Assembly (NCBI GenBank): GCA_031761405.1
Contig: JASEVX010000013.1
Location: 32,247,035 to 32,311,034 of the forward strand
DNA: 64,000 nt
Reading direction: 5' to 3'
DNA from: Serripes groenlandicus
Taxonomy: Eukaryota; Mollusca; Bivalvia; Cardiida; Cardiidae
Of this stretch, positions 9,901 to 19,842 are shown piece by piece (positions within the stretch are counted from its first letter, which is position 1; each line of letters starts with the position of its first letter). The notes under the pieces are model-generated. The model worked only from the letters and a program-made list of their open reading frames with translations, ran no database searches and had not been told where the DNA came from. Position numbers and translations under genes: made by a program.

Positions 9901-9907
9901 CTGAAAA

Positions 9908-10025
9908 ATGGAAGTGACAATTTGATTGGCTGACACAAAGGTCAATTTGAGCCGACCTGTATGGGGCAATCATCAGATCTATATATAAGAGAAAGCAAAG
10001 TTTAGGCCCAATTTTATTGAGATTA
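9908..10025. repeat. About 100-bp dispersed repeat, copy 2 of 3
   Basis: Contains GACAATTTGATTGGCTGACA, then GGGGCAATCATCAGATCTAT and AATTTTATTGAGATTAG. It begins eight bases upstream of the exon 8 acceptor, so it probably includes the branch-point region. Confidence 0.7.
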
Positions 10026-10145
10026 GGTCATGGCGGTTACAAGACTACTAGCTTGGCGAATTTAAAATAACCTAATGTGATTGATAGGGGGCGTTGCTAT
10101 TGACTGAGCTACCAGGGGGCACGGCAAGATAGAACAGAAACTAGA

Positions 10146-10368
10146 TTAACCCTTTTACCACACATTATGACGCATCTGCAGCAGACGACTTTTGAAAACA
10201 TTATTGCAAAAGAAGAAATTGTTCAAATCGAGTAATTTCTCCTTTTGCCACAATGTTTTCAAATCTTTTTTAATAATTTAACTCACATTTATGGAGATTT
10301 TTCACGTTTTTGTATATAGGTTTTCAAAGTCGTCTGCTGCGGATTTGTTGTTTGTGGGAAAAGGTTAA
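10146..10368 (+). mobile_element. TTAA MITE, near-complete, first of a pair
   Basis: Ends TTAACCCTTTTACCACACAT and GTGGGAAAAGGTTAA. The hairpin is GAAATTGTTCAAATCGAGTAATTTC, partly decayed. The right TTAA is also the left TTAA of the next copy. Confidence 0.85.
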
Positions 10369-10598
10369 CCCTTTCCCTCATATATTCGCTTTCTTACGCC
10401 TCTGCAGCAGACGGCTTTTAGAAAACATTGTGGCAAAAGAAGAAATTTCTCAAAACGAGCAATTTCTCCTTTTGCCACAATGTTTTCCACTTTAAGTAAT
10501 AGGTTATAAATCCATTCAATTATAGAGATTTTTTCTATTTTTTGACAAAATATGTTCAGTCGTCTGCTGCAGATTTGTTGAATTTGGGAAAAGGTTAA
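10365..10598 (+). mobile_element. TTAA MITE, near-complete, second of a pair
   Basis: Ends TTAACCCTTTCCCTCATATA and TTGGGAAAAGGTTAA. The central hairpin reads GAAATTTCTCAAAACGAGC. It shares 10365-10368 with the previous copy. Confidence 0.88.
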
Positions 10599-10730
10599 TT
10601 AGATTTGTAGCGTACAAAAAACAAACTTATCATATTCATGAGAAGTGTAAATCTATAAAGATCTGCTCATGGGACCTTGTAATCTAATCCGATGTTTCTT
10701 GTCTTGAAAGTTTCTTGTCACTATCTGTGA

Positions 10731-10880
10731 CCTTTCCTACATACAGACGTGTATGCAGCAGACGTCTTTTGAAAACATTGAGGCAAAAGAAGAAATTGCA
10801 CTGAATATTTTCATCTTGTTTTAATGATAATACAATCTTCTTAGATTTTCTCGAAGTCATCTGCTGGATTAAACTTCAGG
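10731..10880 (+). mobile_element. TTAA MITE, degraded
   Basis: CCTTTCCTACATACAGACG, ATGCAGCAGACGTCTTTTG and GTCATCTGCTGGATTAAAC keep the order of the family; the hairpin is lost. Confidence 0.6.
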
Positions 10881-11496
10881 TTTATCTGAATAAACCCTAC
10901 ATGTAAATGCCTTATGGTTTGCGTCTGGAGAGCAGGACTAACTTACACAAACTGTAGAACTTAAAAAAATTGATAATACAATGGCTTCAATCAAGTTACA
11001 ACTTGCATGAAGTCTGAGAATTGAAGCAGAAGACATTTAGTGCCAATAACCATTAACAATAACCAGTTAAGTTAAAGCATGACAGAAGGTACAGACAGAT
11101 GCTGGTGTACAGGCTATGAACAGTGGCTTGGCAAAGGGCAAGCAGGGATGGAACACAGGACGCCTGGTCCCAAATGCCCAGCAACACAAATAAATGCTAA
11201 TTTTTGTTGTATGTGAGATAATATGGTTGACCTTTAATTGTCAGTATCATAGAATATGCTATGTACAGCGGACTCCGTAAAGAGAGATTATTGGCATTTT
11301 AACCAGATGCAGATGTATTGAATGTGGGAAATGGTTAAAACAATATTGTCTTTGGCAGGTAAGCAGTTATGGAAATATTTGGTGAATAAATAAAACATAC
11401 AATATACATTTGCTATACAGATAGGAAAAAGCAAATATATTTGTCAAATTGTCAAAAATACCATGAAGTCTAATGCAACCATTCACTAAATACTAT
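10881..11496. other. Intron sequence, no gene seen
   Basis: No convincing frame. A MITE end remnant (GAATGTGGGAAATGGTTAA) lies at 11318-11337, and a SINE-like scrap with CGCCTGGTCCCAAATGCC near 11160-11185. Confidence 0.5.
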
Positions 11497-11632
11497 TCCT
11501 GCATACACCAAATCTGCAGCAGACGACTTTGTTGAAAATATATTTAAATGATAGCAATGTCGCAATGTTTTCAATAGTCGTCAGCTGCAGATGCGTCAGA
11601 ATGCATAGATCTACAAGTGGGAAAGGGATAAT
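11497..11632 (-). mobile_element. TTAA MITE, internally deleted
   Basis: AAATCTGCAGCAGACGACTTTG at the left and CAGATGCGTCAGAATGC ... GTGGGAAAGGGATAA at the right; the hairpin and one arm are absent. Confidence 0.65.
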
Positions 11633-11680
11633 TGTTATACCAATTCTATTTGCATAAATAGCAGACTGGAGTCAAACTCG

Positions 11681-12760
11681 AACAAGAGATGTTTGTCAAA
11701 CATTATGCCCCGCCCTGAGCGCCATGTTGTTAGGAATATTAGGACAATTGAGTAAAATTTGCATGGACCGAAATGCCAGTTGATTTGTCATTTCACATTG
11801 GATGTCTATGAGTCAGTTTTAAGATTATGAACAATGTTCATTCAAAGTTTGAGGATGGTAGGTACAGTTCTTAATCCCATTGTGATGATGACTGATATTT
11901 GCAGATATTATGTATCCTCCAGGTCCAGGCATTGTTGAGTCATCACTCAGACGACAAGCTTAAAAAGGTTTTTGTGTTCAAGGTCACTGTGACCTTGACC
12001 TTTGACCCAATGACCTCAAAATAAATAGGGTTCATATACTGGTCAGCCCCAACCTCCAAGTCAAGTTTGAGGACCATAGGTCCAGGTATTATTGAGTTAT
12101 CACTTGGACAAGCTTAAAAAGGGTTTTTGTGTTAAAGGTCACTGTGACCTTGACCTTTGACCCAATGACCTCAAAATAAATAGAGTTCATCTACTGGTCA
12201 GGCCCAACCTCCAGGTCAAGTTTGAGGACCATAGGTCCAGGCATTGTTGAGTTATCATTTGGACAAGTTAAAAATGTTTTTTGTGTTAAAGTTCACTTTT
12301 ACCTTGACCTTTGACCCAATGACCTCAAAATAAATAGGGTTCATCTACTGGTCAGGCCCAACCTCCAAATCAAGTTTGAGAACCATAGGTCCAGGCATTG
12401 TCGAGTTATCACTCGGACAAGCTTAAAAAGGATTTTTGTGTTCAAGCTCACTGTGACCTTGACCTTTGACCTCAATGACCTCAAAATAAATAGGATTCAT
12501 CTACTGGTCAGGCCCAACCTTCAAGTCAAGTTTGAGGACCAAAGGTCCAGGCATTGTTGAGTTATCACTCGGACAAGCTTAAAAAGGGTTTTTGTGTTCA
12601 AGGTCACTGTGACCTTGATCTTTGACCCAATGCCCTCAATGAGGACCATAGGTCCAGGCATTGTTGAGTTATCACTCGGACAAGCTTTGGTCTACAGACG
12701 GACCGACCGACAGACATGTGCAAAGCAATATACCCCTCTTCTTCGAAGGGGGCATAATAA
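11681..12760 (+). mobile_element. Helentron/pearl-like element, GGTCAAGGTCACAGTG family, copy 1
   Basis: Begins AACAAGAGATGTTTGTCAAA and ends with the hairpin CCCCTCTTCTTCGAAGGGGG then CATAATAA. 5' ATTATGCCCC (about 11702) is complementary to 3' GGGGGCATAAT. The core is about six units of roughly 155 bp containing TGACCTTGACCTTTGACC and GGTCCAGGCATTGTTGAG. A GACCGACCGACAGACA run precedes the 3' hairpin. The long AGGTCA-type half-sites repeat in each unit and resemble nuclear-receptor half-sites, probably by chance of composition. Confidence 0.75.
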
Positions 12761-12806
12761 GGAGGAATGCATCACAAAATTTTATATTCGGTATTTTACA
12801 TGTATG

Positions 12807-13050
12807 TATAACCCATACCCTCATATTACAGTCGCTTTCTGATGTCTTGGAAACAGACGCCTTTTGAAATCATCATCACAAAAAGGGGAAATTGCTAAAA
12901 ACAAGCCAATTCTCCTTTTGCCACAAAGTTTTCAACTATCTCAACAATAATTTAACTTTCATTTATATAGATTTTTCATTTTATTATTAAGGTGATTTTC
13001 AAAGTATCGTCTGCTGTAGATTTATGGTACTATGCGGAAAAGGGATAATA
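12807..13050 (+). mobile_element. TTAA MITE, diverged full length
   Basis: TAACCCATACCCTCATATTAC at the left and ATGCGGAAAAGGGATAA at the right. The hairpin has decayed to GAAATTGCTAAAAACAAGCC. Confidence 0.7.
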
Positions 13051-13110
13051 GTTAACTAGCCTATATTACATAATGCACAAAGCCATACATATATACATAC
13101 AAAGACATAC

Positions 13111-13337
13111 TTAACACTTTCCCAAATACAGAAAATTGCAGCAGATGACTTTGAAAAATACCCACATATATAAGAATAATCTCTATAAAAGGGAGGTTAA
13201 ATATTAATTGGAGTCGAAAATATTGTGGCAAATGGAGAAATTGCTCATTATGAGCAATTTATCCATTTGCTACAATGTTTTCAAAAGTCGTCTGCTGGAG
13301 TGGCGACAGAAAGCCTCTATATGTCGGAAAGGGTTAA
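13111..13337 (-). mobile_element. TTAA MITE, near-complete
   Basis: TTAA on both sides. The hairpin GAAATTGCTCATTATGAGC is intact, and the end A box is modified to GTCTGCTGGAGTGGCG. Confidence 0.82.
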
Positions 13338-13429
13338 TATATACTGTGGAAAGTTTAGGATATACTCCACTAACCGCATGATTTCATTCACAAATATTAA
13401 TCCCAGTTGGTTTTTTCAAAACGAGTGCA

Positions 13430-13525
13430 ACCCTGTCCCCCCATACAGACACTTTCTGAAGCCTCTGCAGCAGACGACTTTTGAAAACGTTGTGGCAAAA
13501 GAAGACATTGCTTATATGTACATAG
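13430..13525 (+). mobile_element. TTAA MITE, end A half
   Basis: CATACAGACACTTTCTGAAG, CTCTGCAGCAGACGACTTTTG and GTGGCAAAAGAAGACATTGC; lost after the hairpin left arm. Confidence 0.65.
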
Positions 13526-13746
13526 CCTAAATAAACATTGACTGTGAAGCAAGCATTTTTATACCATTTGTCCAAGGTCAACCATGTGAGCCTGCAAATA
13601 CCTCTACAAATTATGTCATTTGACCCTTGACCTCAAATTGTGACCTTGACCTTTAGGCTATGTTTACAGAATATTGCAAGCGATGAAGTGTACCATTTGT
13701 GTGTGCAAGGTTACATAAAAATACATCCATGACCAGAAAAGTATGA

Positions 13747-14003
13747 TTAACCTTTTTCTCAGCTTTTGTCACATTATGTTTTCAACTTAATTAAATCATT
13801 TTTCTTTCGGTTTTGGAGAGTTTCTGACGCCTATGCAGCAGACAACTTTTGAAAAAATTGTTGCAAAAGAAGAAATTGCTCATGATGAGCAATTTCCTCT
13901 TTTGCCACAATGTTTTAAACTTTATCAAATATTTTTTTCTTTCAGTTATAGAGACTTATTATTTTTGTCTGCTGCAGAATTGCTGTATGTGGGAAAGGTG
14001 ATA
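13747..14003 (+). mobile_element. TTAA MITE with rearranged left end
   Basis: A scrap with TTTTGTCACATTATGTTTTC precedes TTTCTGACGCCTATGCAGCAG. The hairpin GAAATTGCTCATGATGAGC is perfect. The right end reads GTGGGAAAGGTGATAA. Confidence 0.7.
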
Positions 14004-14320
14004 ACAAAAATTTGATAGCTTAATGGACTTCAAAACATTTAGGATATTGTTATAGAAATTAAAAAATAGTTTAATATATATTATTATAGGCATAAAAACA
14101 TTATATTATTATAGATATCAAAATATTTTTAATACATACTTCATTATAATAAATATCAAAATAGTTTTGACATCCAGAAGATCAAAATAATTTTATTTAT
14201 TATATTAGCTGGTAAATTTTAGGTTAAATGAAGCAATTTACTTAGGGGGATTACCTTTTTAGGGTCTTGGCTAAAAAGCTGAATCAAAAACAACGGTAGG
14301 ATATAAGCTCCAAATTAACA
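14004..14320. other. AT-rich intron sequence
   Basis: Repeated AATATAT / ATTATTATAG / ATCAAAATA strings of low complexity; no gene. Confidence 0.5.
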
Positions 14321-14380
14321 CATATATTGATAATTAAAATACATGCAAAACACACTTATAGTCAATCGGTTCTCTTTGAA

Positions 14381-14599
14381 CCTATTTCCAACATACAACA
14401 AATCTGCAGCAGACATCTTTGCAGCATTGAAAATATGAAATATATAACTGAAAGTATAATTATCAACATGAATTTTAAACATTGTTGCAAATGGAGGAAT
14501 TGCTTGTTACAAGCAATTTCTCCTTTTGCCACAATGTTTTCATATATGGCATCTGCTACAGAGGCATCAGAAACTATCTGTTTGTGGGAAAGGGTAAAT
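14381..14599 (-). mobile_element. TTAA MITE, diverged
   Basis: CAACATACAACAAATCTGCAG at the left and CAGAAACTATCTGTTTGTGG at the right. The hairpin GAAT-TGCTTGTTACAAGCAATT uses a TT/AA pair in place of the usual TC/GA. Confidence 0.75.
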
Positions 14600-14783
14600 T
14601 CTTTGCTGCAAAGACAACTTTTGAAAACATTGTGAAATAAGAGGAAATTTCAGATTATAAGCAATTTCTGGTACTCCCACAATGTTTCCTTTTCTGTTCA
14701 AACATCATTATATGCATGTACTTTTATTTGTTAATCTGTGACCTGACTTTCACTTGGATTATTGCATAAAAATTCCAAGAGCC

Positions 14784-15016
14784 TTAACCCTCTCCCTCAT
14801 ATAGACACTTTCTGACGCCTCTGCAGCAGACAGCTTTTTGAAAACATGGTGACAAAAGAAGAAATTGCTCAAAACGAGCAATTTCTCCTTTTGTCATCAT
14901 GTTCTCCACTTTATCCAATTATTGTACTTTCATTTATAAAAGGGAGTTTCCAAACAGTTTCGAGAATGTTTTCAAAGTCGTCTGCTGCAGAAGCGTTCTA
15001 TGTGGAAAAGGGTTAA
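14784..15016 (+). mobile_element. TTAA MITE, near-complete
   Basis: TTAA at both ends. Left end TTAACCCTCTCCCTCATATAG, right end TGTGGAAAAGGGTTAA. Perfect hairpin GAAATTGCTCAAAACGAGC. Confidence 0.87.
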
Positions 15017-15037
15017 ACATCATATCAGAGAAAGAGC

Positions 15038-15262
15038 TAACCCTTTCACACATCGGAACAATCTGGAGCAGACGACAATTGATATCATTGTGGTAAAAGG
15101 GGAAATTCCTCAATAAGAGCAAGTTCTTCTTTAGCAACAATGTTTTCAAATCTTAAGAAATAATTACAATTTACAATCATTTATAAAGATTTTACACTGT
15201 TTACACAGAATCTGATGTTTTCAATGTCATCTGCCTAAGATTTGTTGTATGTTGAAATTTTT
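15038..15262 (+). mobile_element. TTAA MITE, degraded full length
   Basis: CTAACCCTTTCACACATCGG and a broken hairpin GAAATTCCTCAATAAGAGC. The right end is GATTTGTTGTATGTTGAAA. Confidence 0.65.
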
Positions 15263-15470
15263 ATGGTAGAGCAATTTTATAAGCATGAAGTTGGAAGTGG
15301 GTTTCCGTGGAAAAGCGAGTTTAACCGTGTGCACTCAATTAGTGCGTCTTAAGCAAGTCAAGAAAAGAACTGATTACAATGAAATACCCTGACACAGAAT
15401 ATCTTGGATAATTATTAAGTACAACATTCTAACCGACACCCATGCATTCTTTGTAAGACAAGTAATTCAA

Positions 15471-15873
15471 AGCTTTCCCACTTGAAGTCCCATTTTGATA
15501 AATCTGCATCAGAGGGATTTTTAAAACATTGTGGCAAAAGGAGAAATTGCTCGTAATGAGCAATTTCTGCTTTTCCGCAATTTTAAACTATTCAAATATC
15601 AGACTTTTATTTTCCATATTTCAGTATCCAATCTAGGAGGGGGGATCATGCTAATTCTCATGCTGCTTTGAATATTCCCCACTAAATTTGTATGAAAGGG
15701 GTTATTTTTTTTACAAAGGCAAAGAAGGAAAAATGCCTCAATTTGTTCATAAAAATCAATATTCCCATAAAATTCCCTCCTCGTTTACGAATCCTAGATT
15801 GGACACTAGATATTTTTATTGTGATGTTTTCAAAGTCACCTGCTACAGAATTGATGTTCGTAGGAAAGGGTTA
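15471..15873 (+). mobile_element. TTAA MITE interrupted by a short insertion
   Basis: Left half to about 15627 with hairpin GAAATTGCTCGTAATGAGC; right half from about 15803 to GTAGGAAAGGGTTAA. The two halves give a normal-length copy once 15628-15802 is left out. Confidence 0.7.
15628..15802. mobile_element. 175-bp insertion with 11-12-bp inverted ends
   Basis: Ends CCAATCTAGGA and TCCTAGATTGG are exact inverted repeats. It sits inside the MITE above. No clear target duplication could be fixed, and no coding frame is convincing although one frame stays open across it. Confidence 0.55.
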
Positions 15874-15904
15874 AATCTTTCTTTTACATAACTGGTATAT
15901 AACA

Positions 15905-16052
15905 GAACTCCTGATGCAGACATCTTTTGTAAAATGGAAAGTTGAAAAAAAATGTTGCAAAAGGAGAAAATATTCATTTTAAAAAGTTCCCTTTCACACA
16001 ATGTTTCCAACGCACTTTTCTGCTTCAATGGCATCTGTATCAGAGACAGGTT
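15905..16052 (-). mobile_element. TTAA MITE, degraded, carrying a SINE
   Basis: CTGATGCAGACATCTTTTG, GCAAAAGGAGAAAATATTC and GGCATCTGTATCAGAGAC keep family order. A SINE was inserted in its end at 16066. Confidence 0.5.
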
Positions 16053-16065
16053 TCTGTATATCTGA

Positions 16066-16277
16066 TTCATCGATTGATAGATGCCTAACGCCACTTTCAA
16101 TAATTGTTCAGTTATATTACAGCATTTCCTTGGTAAGATTCCAGTACTACTGGTCCATCTATCCTGACACCAGCCAGTCAGTCGTAATGCTAACAGTACT
16201 ACTGGTCCATCTATCCTGACACCAGCCAGTCAGTCGTAATGCTAACCCAGCAACACTGAGCGCCAAGGAGGGTAGCC
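16066..16277 (-). mobile_element. Type 1 SINE, head-truncated, with 13-bp target duplication
   Basis: Flanked by exact copies of TCTGTATATCTGA (16053-16065 and 16278-16290), the mark of LINE-driven insertion. The tail is CGATTGATAG and the body ends at GGAGGGTAGCC, so the tRNA head is missing. A 52-bp segment is tandemly doubled inside (16142-16193 and 16194-16245). Confidence 0.85.
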
Positions 16278-16299
16278 TCTGTATATCTGAACATGTCGA

Positions 16300-16531
16300 G
16301 GGCTTGGCGTGAAACGGTTGTAACTAAAAACCTATTTTGAAAACCCTGGTTTAGGGGCAATTTTGACCCCTTTGTAAACAATGCAAATTTAGGTGCCATT
16401 GCTCAGAACGAGCAATGGCACCTAAATTTCCATTGTTTACCAAGTAAAATTATTTAACGCTTATAAAGACTTGGTGATTAACCTTGGTAAAAAAATACCA
16501 ATTTAAGTTACAACCGTTTCACGCCAAGCCC
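16300..16531. mobile_element. Palindromic MITE with 26-bp perfect inverted repeats
   Basis: The ends GGGCTTGGCGTGAAACGG... are exact inverted repeats over 26 bp (16300-16325 against 16506-16531). The middle has a second, longer palindrome around the loop CAGAACG (about 16371-16436), with arms containing TTTAGGTGCCATTGCTC. The whole unit could fold into a cruciform. Flanks (CGA on both sides, offset by one base) do not give a firm target duplication. Confidence 0.75.
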
Positions 16532-16689
16532 ACGATGTGTATTATGTTTACACCTCGAAAAAGGCACATTTTTCCTACAATGTTGTCAACTTGACATCCA
16601 AATGACACTCCCAGTTTTTCATATTTAAACCTTTCTTTTCGTCAGATGTCTTCAAAGGTAAGATCATATCAGTTATATCACTGTAACAG

Positions 16690-16815
16690 TTCACATATTC
16701 ATGATCCATAGGTAAACAACACAGTACTAGCTAGGAAATTCTACCATGACCGCCGCAGCGCAACTGGGAATTGAACCCGGTTCCAAATTCCCGATGCTAA
16801 CCACTCTGCAAAATG
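16690..16815 (-). mobile_element. tRNA-derived SINE (type 2), diverged
   Basis: ATTCATGATCCATAGGTAAAC and CAGTACTAGCTAGGAAATTC are followed by ACTGGGAATTGAACCCGG, the B box on the minus strand, and GCTAACCACTCTGC. Confidence 0.7.
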
Positions 16816-16994
16816 TCTTCAAAGAAAAAGTTACTGAGCATAACTAACAAGTATAAATTAACGATCCTTTCCTTCATGCAAAGATGAACATTATTTTCAT
16901 GTATGTTTTTGTTTTCATCCATATAAAAGCACACAGTTAGATAAATGACACTAACTGATGCAAAGTTTTAATTGGAAAATGCACACACACAAAA

Positions 16995-17265
16995 TAATAT
17001 ACACTACAATAAAACATTACACATAATTTATTACATCACTATATACAGTATATACTTTATAATAAAACATAACACATATGCTTTATGATAAAACAATACA
17101 CATAATTTATTACATAATTATATACTTTATAATAAAACATACATAATTTATTACAAAATTATACTTTAATAATTAAACATTTTACACATAATTTATTACC
17201 AAATTATATACTGTATAATAAAACATTACTCATAATTTATTACGAGTAGTATACTTTATAATAGA
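16995..17265. repeat. AT-rich tandem repeat
   Basis: About five units of roughly 50-60 bp with ACATAATTTATTAC and TATACTTTATAATAAAAC. It begins 65 bases past the exon 7 donor, in the intron. Confidence 0.75.
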
Positions 17266-17329
17266 ATTCATCTTTGTACAAAGGTCAGGATCTGGTCAAC
17301 ATTATCTGGTAATAAACAATTAACCTTAC

Positions 17330-17539
17330 CTGGCCGTCTGTTATGTGTTTTACACTGAGTTTTATGAACCTCTCCATGCACTCCTTGTCCAACATCTCGG
17401 CAGCCTCATTGTCTGTCAATTTGTGGGGAACCACCTCAAAGTCAAGCCCATTCAGCTGGGATCCAGTCGAGATCTGTCGCTCTACGTGACCTGGAACTTT
17501 TGCTGGCGGCCCATTGGCTGATTTCACAAGAGGTATATC
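17330..17539 (-). CDS. OXR1: OXR1/NCOA7-like gene, exon 7
   Basis: 210 nt, phase 0 on both sides. Acceptor TTATTTTAG at 17540, donor GGCCAG|GTAAGG. The exon encodes DIPLVKSANGPPAKVPGHVE, a linker, and a conserved helix-rich end with KLTDNEAAEMLDKECMERF and IKLSVKHITDGQ. That end runs directly into the GRAM-like block of the next exon, as in OXR1/NCOA7 proteins. Confidence 0.88.
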
Positions 17540-17689
17540 CTAAAATAAACAATTAAACAACTTTCGAGTCATATCACAGAAGCCAGTTCACCTACCCATG
17601 TGTTTCCTGAATTTCTCACACCAGTCTTTCAAAGAACTTGGCTCCTTTTCCACATGTTAGCTAATCTGTTAGCCCTTTGGTGGAAGACA

Positions 17690-17800
17690 AATGACGTGTG
17701 TCGCAATGACTTTTGTCAAACGTCGGAAAGAATGTTTGCCATGCTGGGAGTTCGAACTCACAAACCCTGGATTAACATCCCGTTTTGCTACTGACTGGTC
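17690..17800 (-). mobile_element. tRNA-like SINE fragment (type 3)
   Basis: Read on the minus strand, GAGTTCGAACTCCCAGC is a B-box-like segment. The adjoining GTCGCAATGACTTTTGTCAA recurs inverted at 53440-53500. A working tRNA gene is excluded because no acceptor stem pairs. Confidence 0.5.
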
Positions 17801-17883
17801 TACCTTGGCCAAGTCCTAAAATAGTAACAGTGCATGCAGAAAACAGCAGAGTTGCCTACCAGTAAATGAAGCATGACCATCAG

Positions 17884-18113
17884 TTAACCCTTTCCCTCAT
17901 ACGACAATTCTGCAGCAGACGACTTTGAACATATTTTGTCAAAAACTAGAAAATCTCTAAAATTGAATGGATAACCTATGACTAAAAGTGCAAAACATTG
18001 TGTCAAAAGAAGAAATCGCTCGTTTTGAGCAATTTCTTCTTTTGTCACTATGTTTTCAAAAAGCCGTCTGCTGCAGAGGCGTCAGAAAGCGTCTATATGA
18101 GGGAAAGGGTTAA
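17884..18113 (-). mobile_element. TTAA MITE, near-complete
   Basis: TTAA at both ends, TIRs CCCTTTCCCTCATA/TATGAGGGAAAGGG. One hairpin arm has a mutation (GAAATCGCTC). Confidence 0.9.
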
Positions 18114-18124
18114 AATATGTTTTT

Positions 18125-18310
18125 TAACCCTTTCCTAGATGCAGAAGCTTTCTGACACTTTTGCAGTAGACGACCTTTGAAAACACAAATAAAAAGTCTT
18201 TCAACTTTATTCAATAATTCTTCTTTCATTTATAGATTTGATTCCATATTTTTGACTAATTGTGTTAAAAGTCCTCTGCTGCAGATATGTTGTATGTTGG
18301 AAAGGGTTAA
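18125..18310 (+). mobile_element. TTAA MITE lacking the central hairpin
   Basis: TTAACCCTTTCCTAGATGC to GTTGGAAAGGGTTAA. Both CTGCAG boxes are kept, but the hairpin is deleted between GAAAACACA and CTTTCAAC. Confidence 0.82.
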
Positions 18311-18358
18311 CCTCTAAACTGCATTACTTGACCTAATAGTTACTAATGATCAAAACCA

Positions 18359-18588
18359 TTAACCCTTTCCCACATACAGACGCTTTCTGATGCCTCTGCA
18401 GCAGACAGCTTTTTGAAAACATAGTAACAAAAGAAGAAATTGCACAAAACGTGCAATTTCTCCTTTTGTCACAATGTTTTCCACTTTTAGTCATAGGTTA
18501 TCCATTCAATTTAAGAGATTTTCCATTATTTGACAAAATATGTTCAAAGTCGTCTGCTACAGAATTGTCGTATGAGGGAAAGGGTTAA
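18359..18588 (+). mobile_element. TTAA MITE, near-complete, GCAC/GTGC hairpin
   Basis: The hairpin is GAAATTGCACAAAACGTGC, so the usual CTC/GAG is replaced on both arms. The right TTAA doubles as the left TTAA of the next copy. Confidence 0.9.
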
Positions 18589-18815
18589 CCCTTTTCCCAC
18601 ATACAGATGCATTTGACATGATATACGTCATCACTTTTGAAAACGAGAAATTCCTAAAAATGAGAATTTTCACCTTATGCCGCCATGTATTCAAACTCTA
18701 ATCAATAATTATACTTTCATTTACAGAGATTTTAAATGCAAAGGTGCTGTCTGATGCAGATTTGTAGAATGTAATTAAGTTATATTAGTAATTAAGTTAT
18801 ATTAGGAAAAGGGTT
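18585..18815 (+). mobile_element. TTAA MITE, degraded, abutting the previous copy
   Basis: TTAACCCTTTTCCCACATAC to GGAAAAGGGTTG. A TAATTAAGTTATATTAG segment is doubled near the right end. Confidence 0.65.
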
Positions 18816-19083
18816 GAAGTAGTTTTCAAATTCATACAGTCTGATTATCGATGCAGAAGCTTAAAAGATTGTACAATCAGTAAATTGTTTTCTTAAATTG
18901 TCTATTTAAAGTAGTAAATTGTACTTTAAAACTGTCTTAATAGTTATATTTCTTAATAGTTATATTTCTTTTCTAAATTTGACTAAAAATAGTTGTTTTT
19001 AAAAGTTGACTATATAGTAAAATGTATAAAAAAATGTCTAAATTGTAAAAAGTTTTTTAAAATTGTCTAAAGAACAAAACTGT
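18816..19083. other. Low-complexity intron sequence
   Basis: Repeated AATTGTCTA / TAGTTATATTTCT / AAAATTGTC strings; no gene seen. Confidence 0.5.
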
Positions 19084-19273
19084 TTAACCCTTTCCCTCAT
19101 ATAGACGATTTCTGATACCTCTGCAGCAGACGGCTTTTTGAAAACATAGCCACAATGTTTTCCACTTCTAGTCATAGGTTATCCATTCAATTGTAGAAAT
19201 TTTCTATTTTTTGACAAAATATGTTCAAAGTCGTCTGTTACAAAATTGTTGTATGAGGGAAAGAAAAGGTTAA
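19084..19273 (+). mobile_element. TTAA MITE, hairpin deleted
   Basis: TTAACCCTTTCCCTCATATAG to GAGGGAAAGAAAAGGTTAA. A deletion joins GAAAACATAG to CCACAATG. It ends 35 bases below exon 6. Confidence 0.82.
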
Positions 19274-19308
19274 AAGATTGTCTAAAATACAACATAATTT
19301 CTTGTTAC

Positions 19309-19422
19309 CATTGTTGGTCTCTTAGAAGTTGTTTCGACAAGAGTAGAGGACTTCTGATTGTTAGACTCTGTCACGGACACTGTTCGGAGACGAACATAGT
19401 CTTTGTCGGGCACAAATATCAC
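19309..19422 (-). CDS. OXR1: OXR1/NCOA7-like gene, exon 6
   Basis: 114 nt, phase 0 on both sides. Acceptor TCTTTCAG at 19423, donor ACAATG|GTAACA. It encodes VIFVPDKDYVRLRTVSVTES, then a polar tail ending SKRPTM. VIFVPD matches the V(L)(Y/F)VPD strand that closes the LysM domain in OXR1/NCOA7. Short exon, but length, phase and motif agree with its neighbours. Confidence 0.86.
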
Positions 19423-19442
19423 CTGAAAGAAAACAGAAAAAA

Positions 19443-19729
19443 CTAGAACTATCACTGAAGATGATAAATACCCCCTAAACAGCACCTTGACCTACACCAT
19501 AACTTAATAAGTAAAAGGGCCATAACTCTGTAAAATAACATGCAATTGTAACCCCTTTAGGATGTGCACATCTCCTCTTGGTATAGAAGCTTCATGTAAA
19601 ATGTTATTGAATTCCACACAGTGGTTTGTTATAAATATAGGCCGGACAAAATATGGCCGACCGACAGACAGACAGACAGCCCGACACAGTGACTCCTATA
19701 TACCCCCTCTTCTTCGAAGGTGGTATAAA
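19443..19729 (+). mobile_element. Helentron/pearl-like element, ATACCCCC family, copy 2
   Basis: Starts AACTAGAACTATCACTGAAG. 5' AATACCCCC is complementary to the 3' hairpin tail. It carries GGGCCATAACTCTGTAAAAT, a GACAGACA run, and ends CCCCTCTTCTTCGAAGGTGG then TATAAAA. Single core unit. Confidence 0.7.
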
Positions 19730-19842
19730 AATCACACTGCAATCAAAGTACTCAAAATCCTTCCTGCTGATTGGCCAAAAGTGTTGACCCTTTCACACAG
19801 CAGACAACTTTTGATAACATTGTCGCAAAAGGAGAATTCATA

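Noticed and set aside
11990..12480. Nuclear-receptor response elements (AGGTCA half-sites) as regulatory sites
   Set aside because: The half-sites are part of each tandem unit and recur in every copy of the family, so the sequence alone does not support a regulatory role at this locus.
11931..12700. CRISPR-like appearance of regular repeats
   Set aside because: Units are 150-180 bp, directly tandem, with no short repeat/unique spacer pattern, and they sit inside eukaryotic non-autonomous elements.
12594..12867. Frames of 68-82 codons seen again at 43766
   Set aside because: Produced by the 3' part of the repeated GGTCAAGGTCACAGTG-type element, not by a gene.
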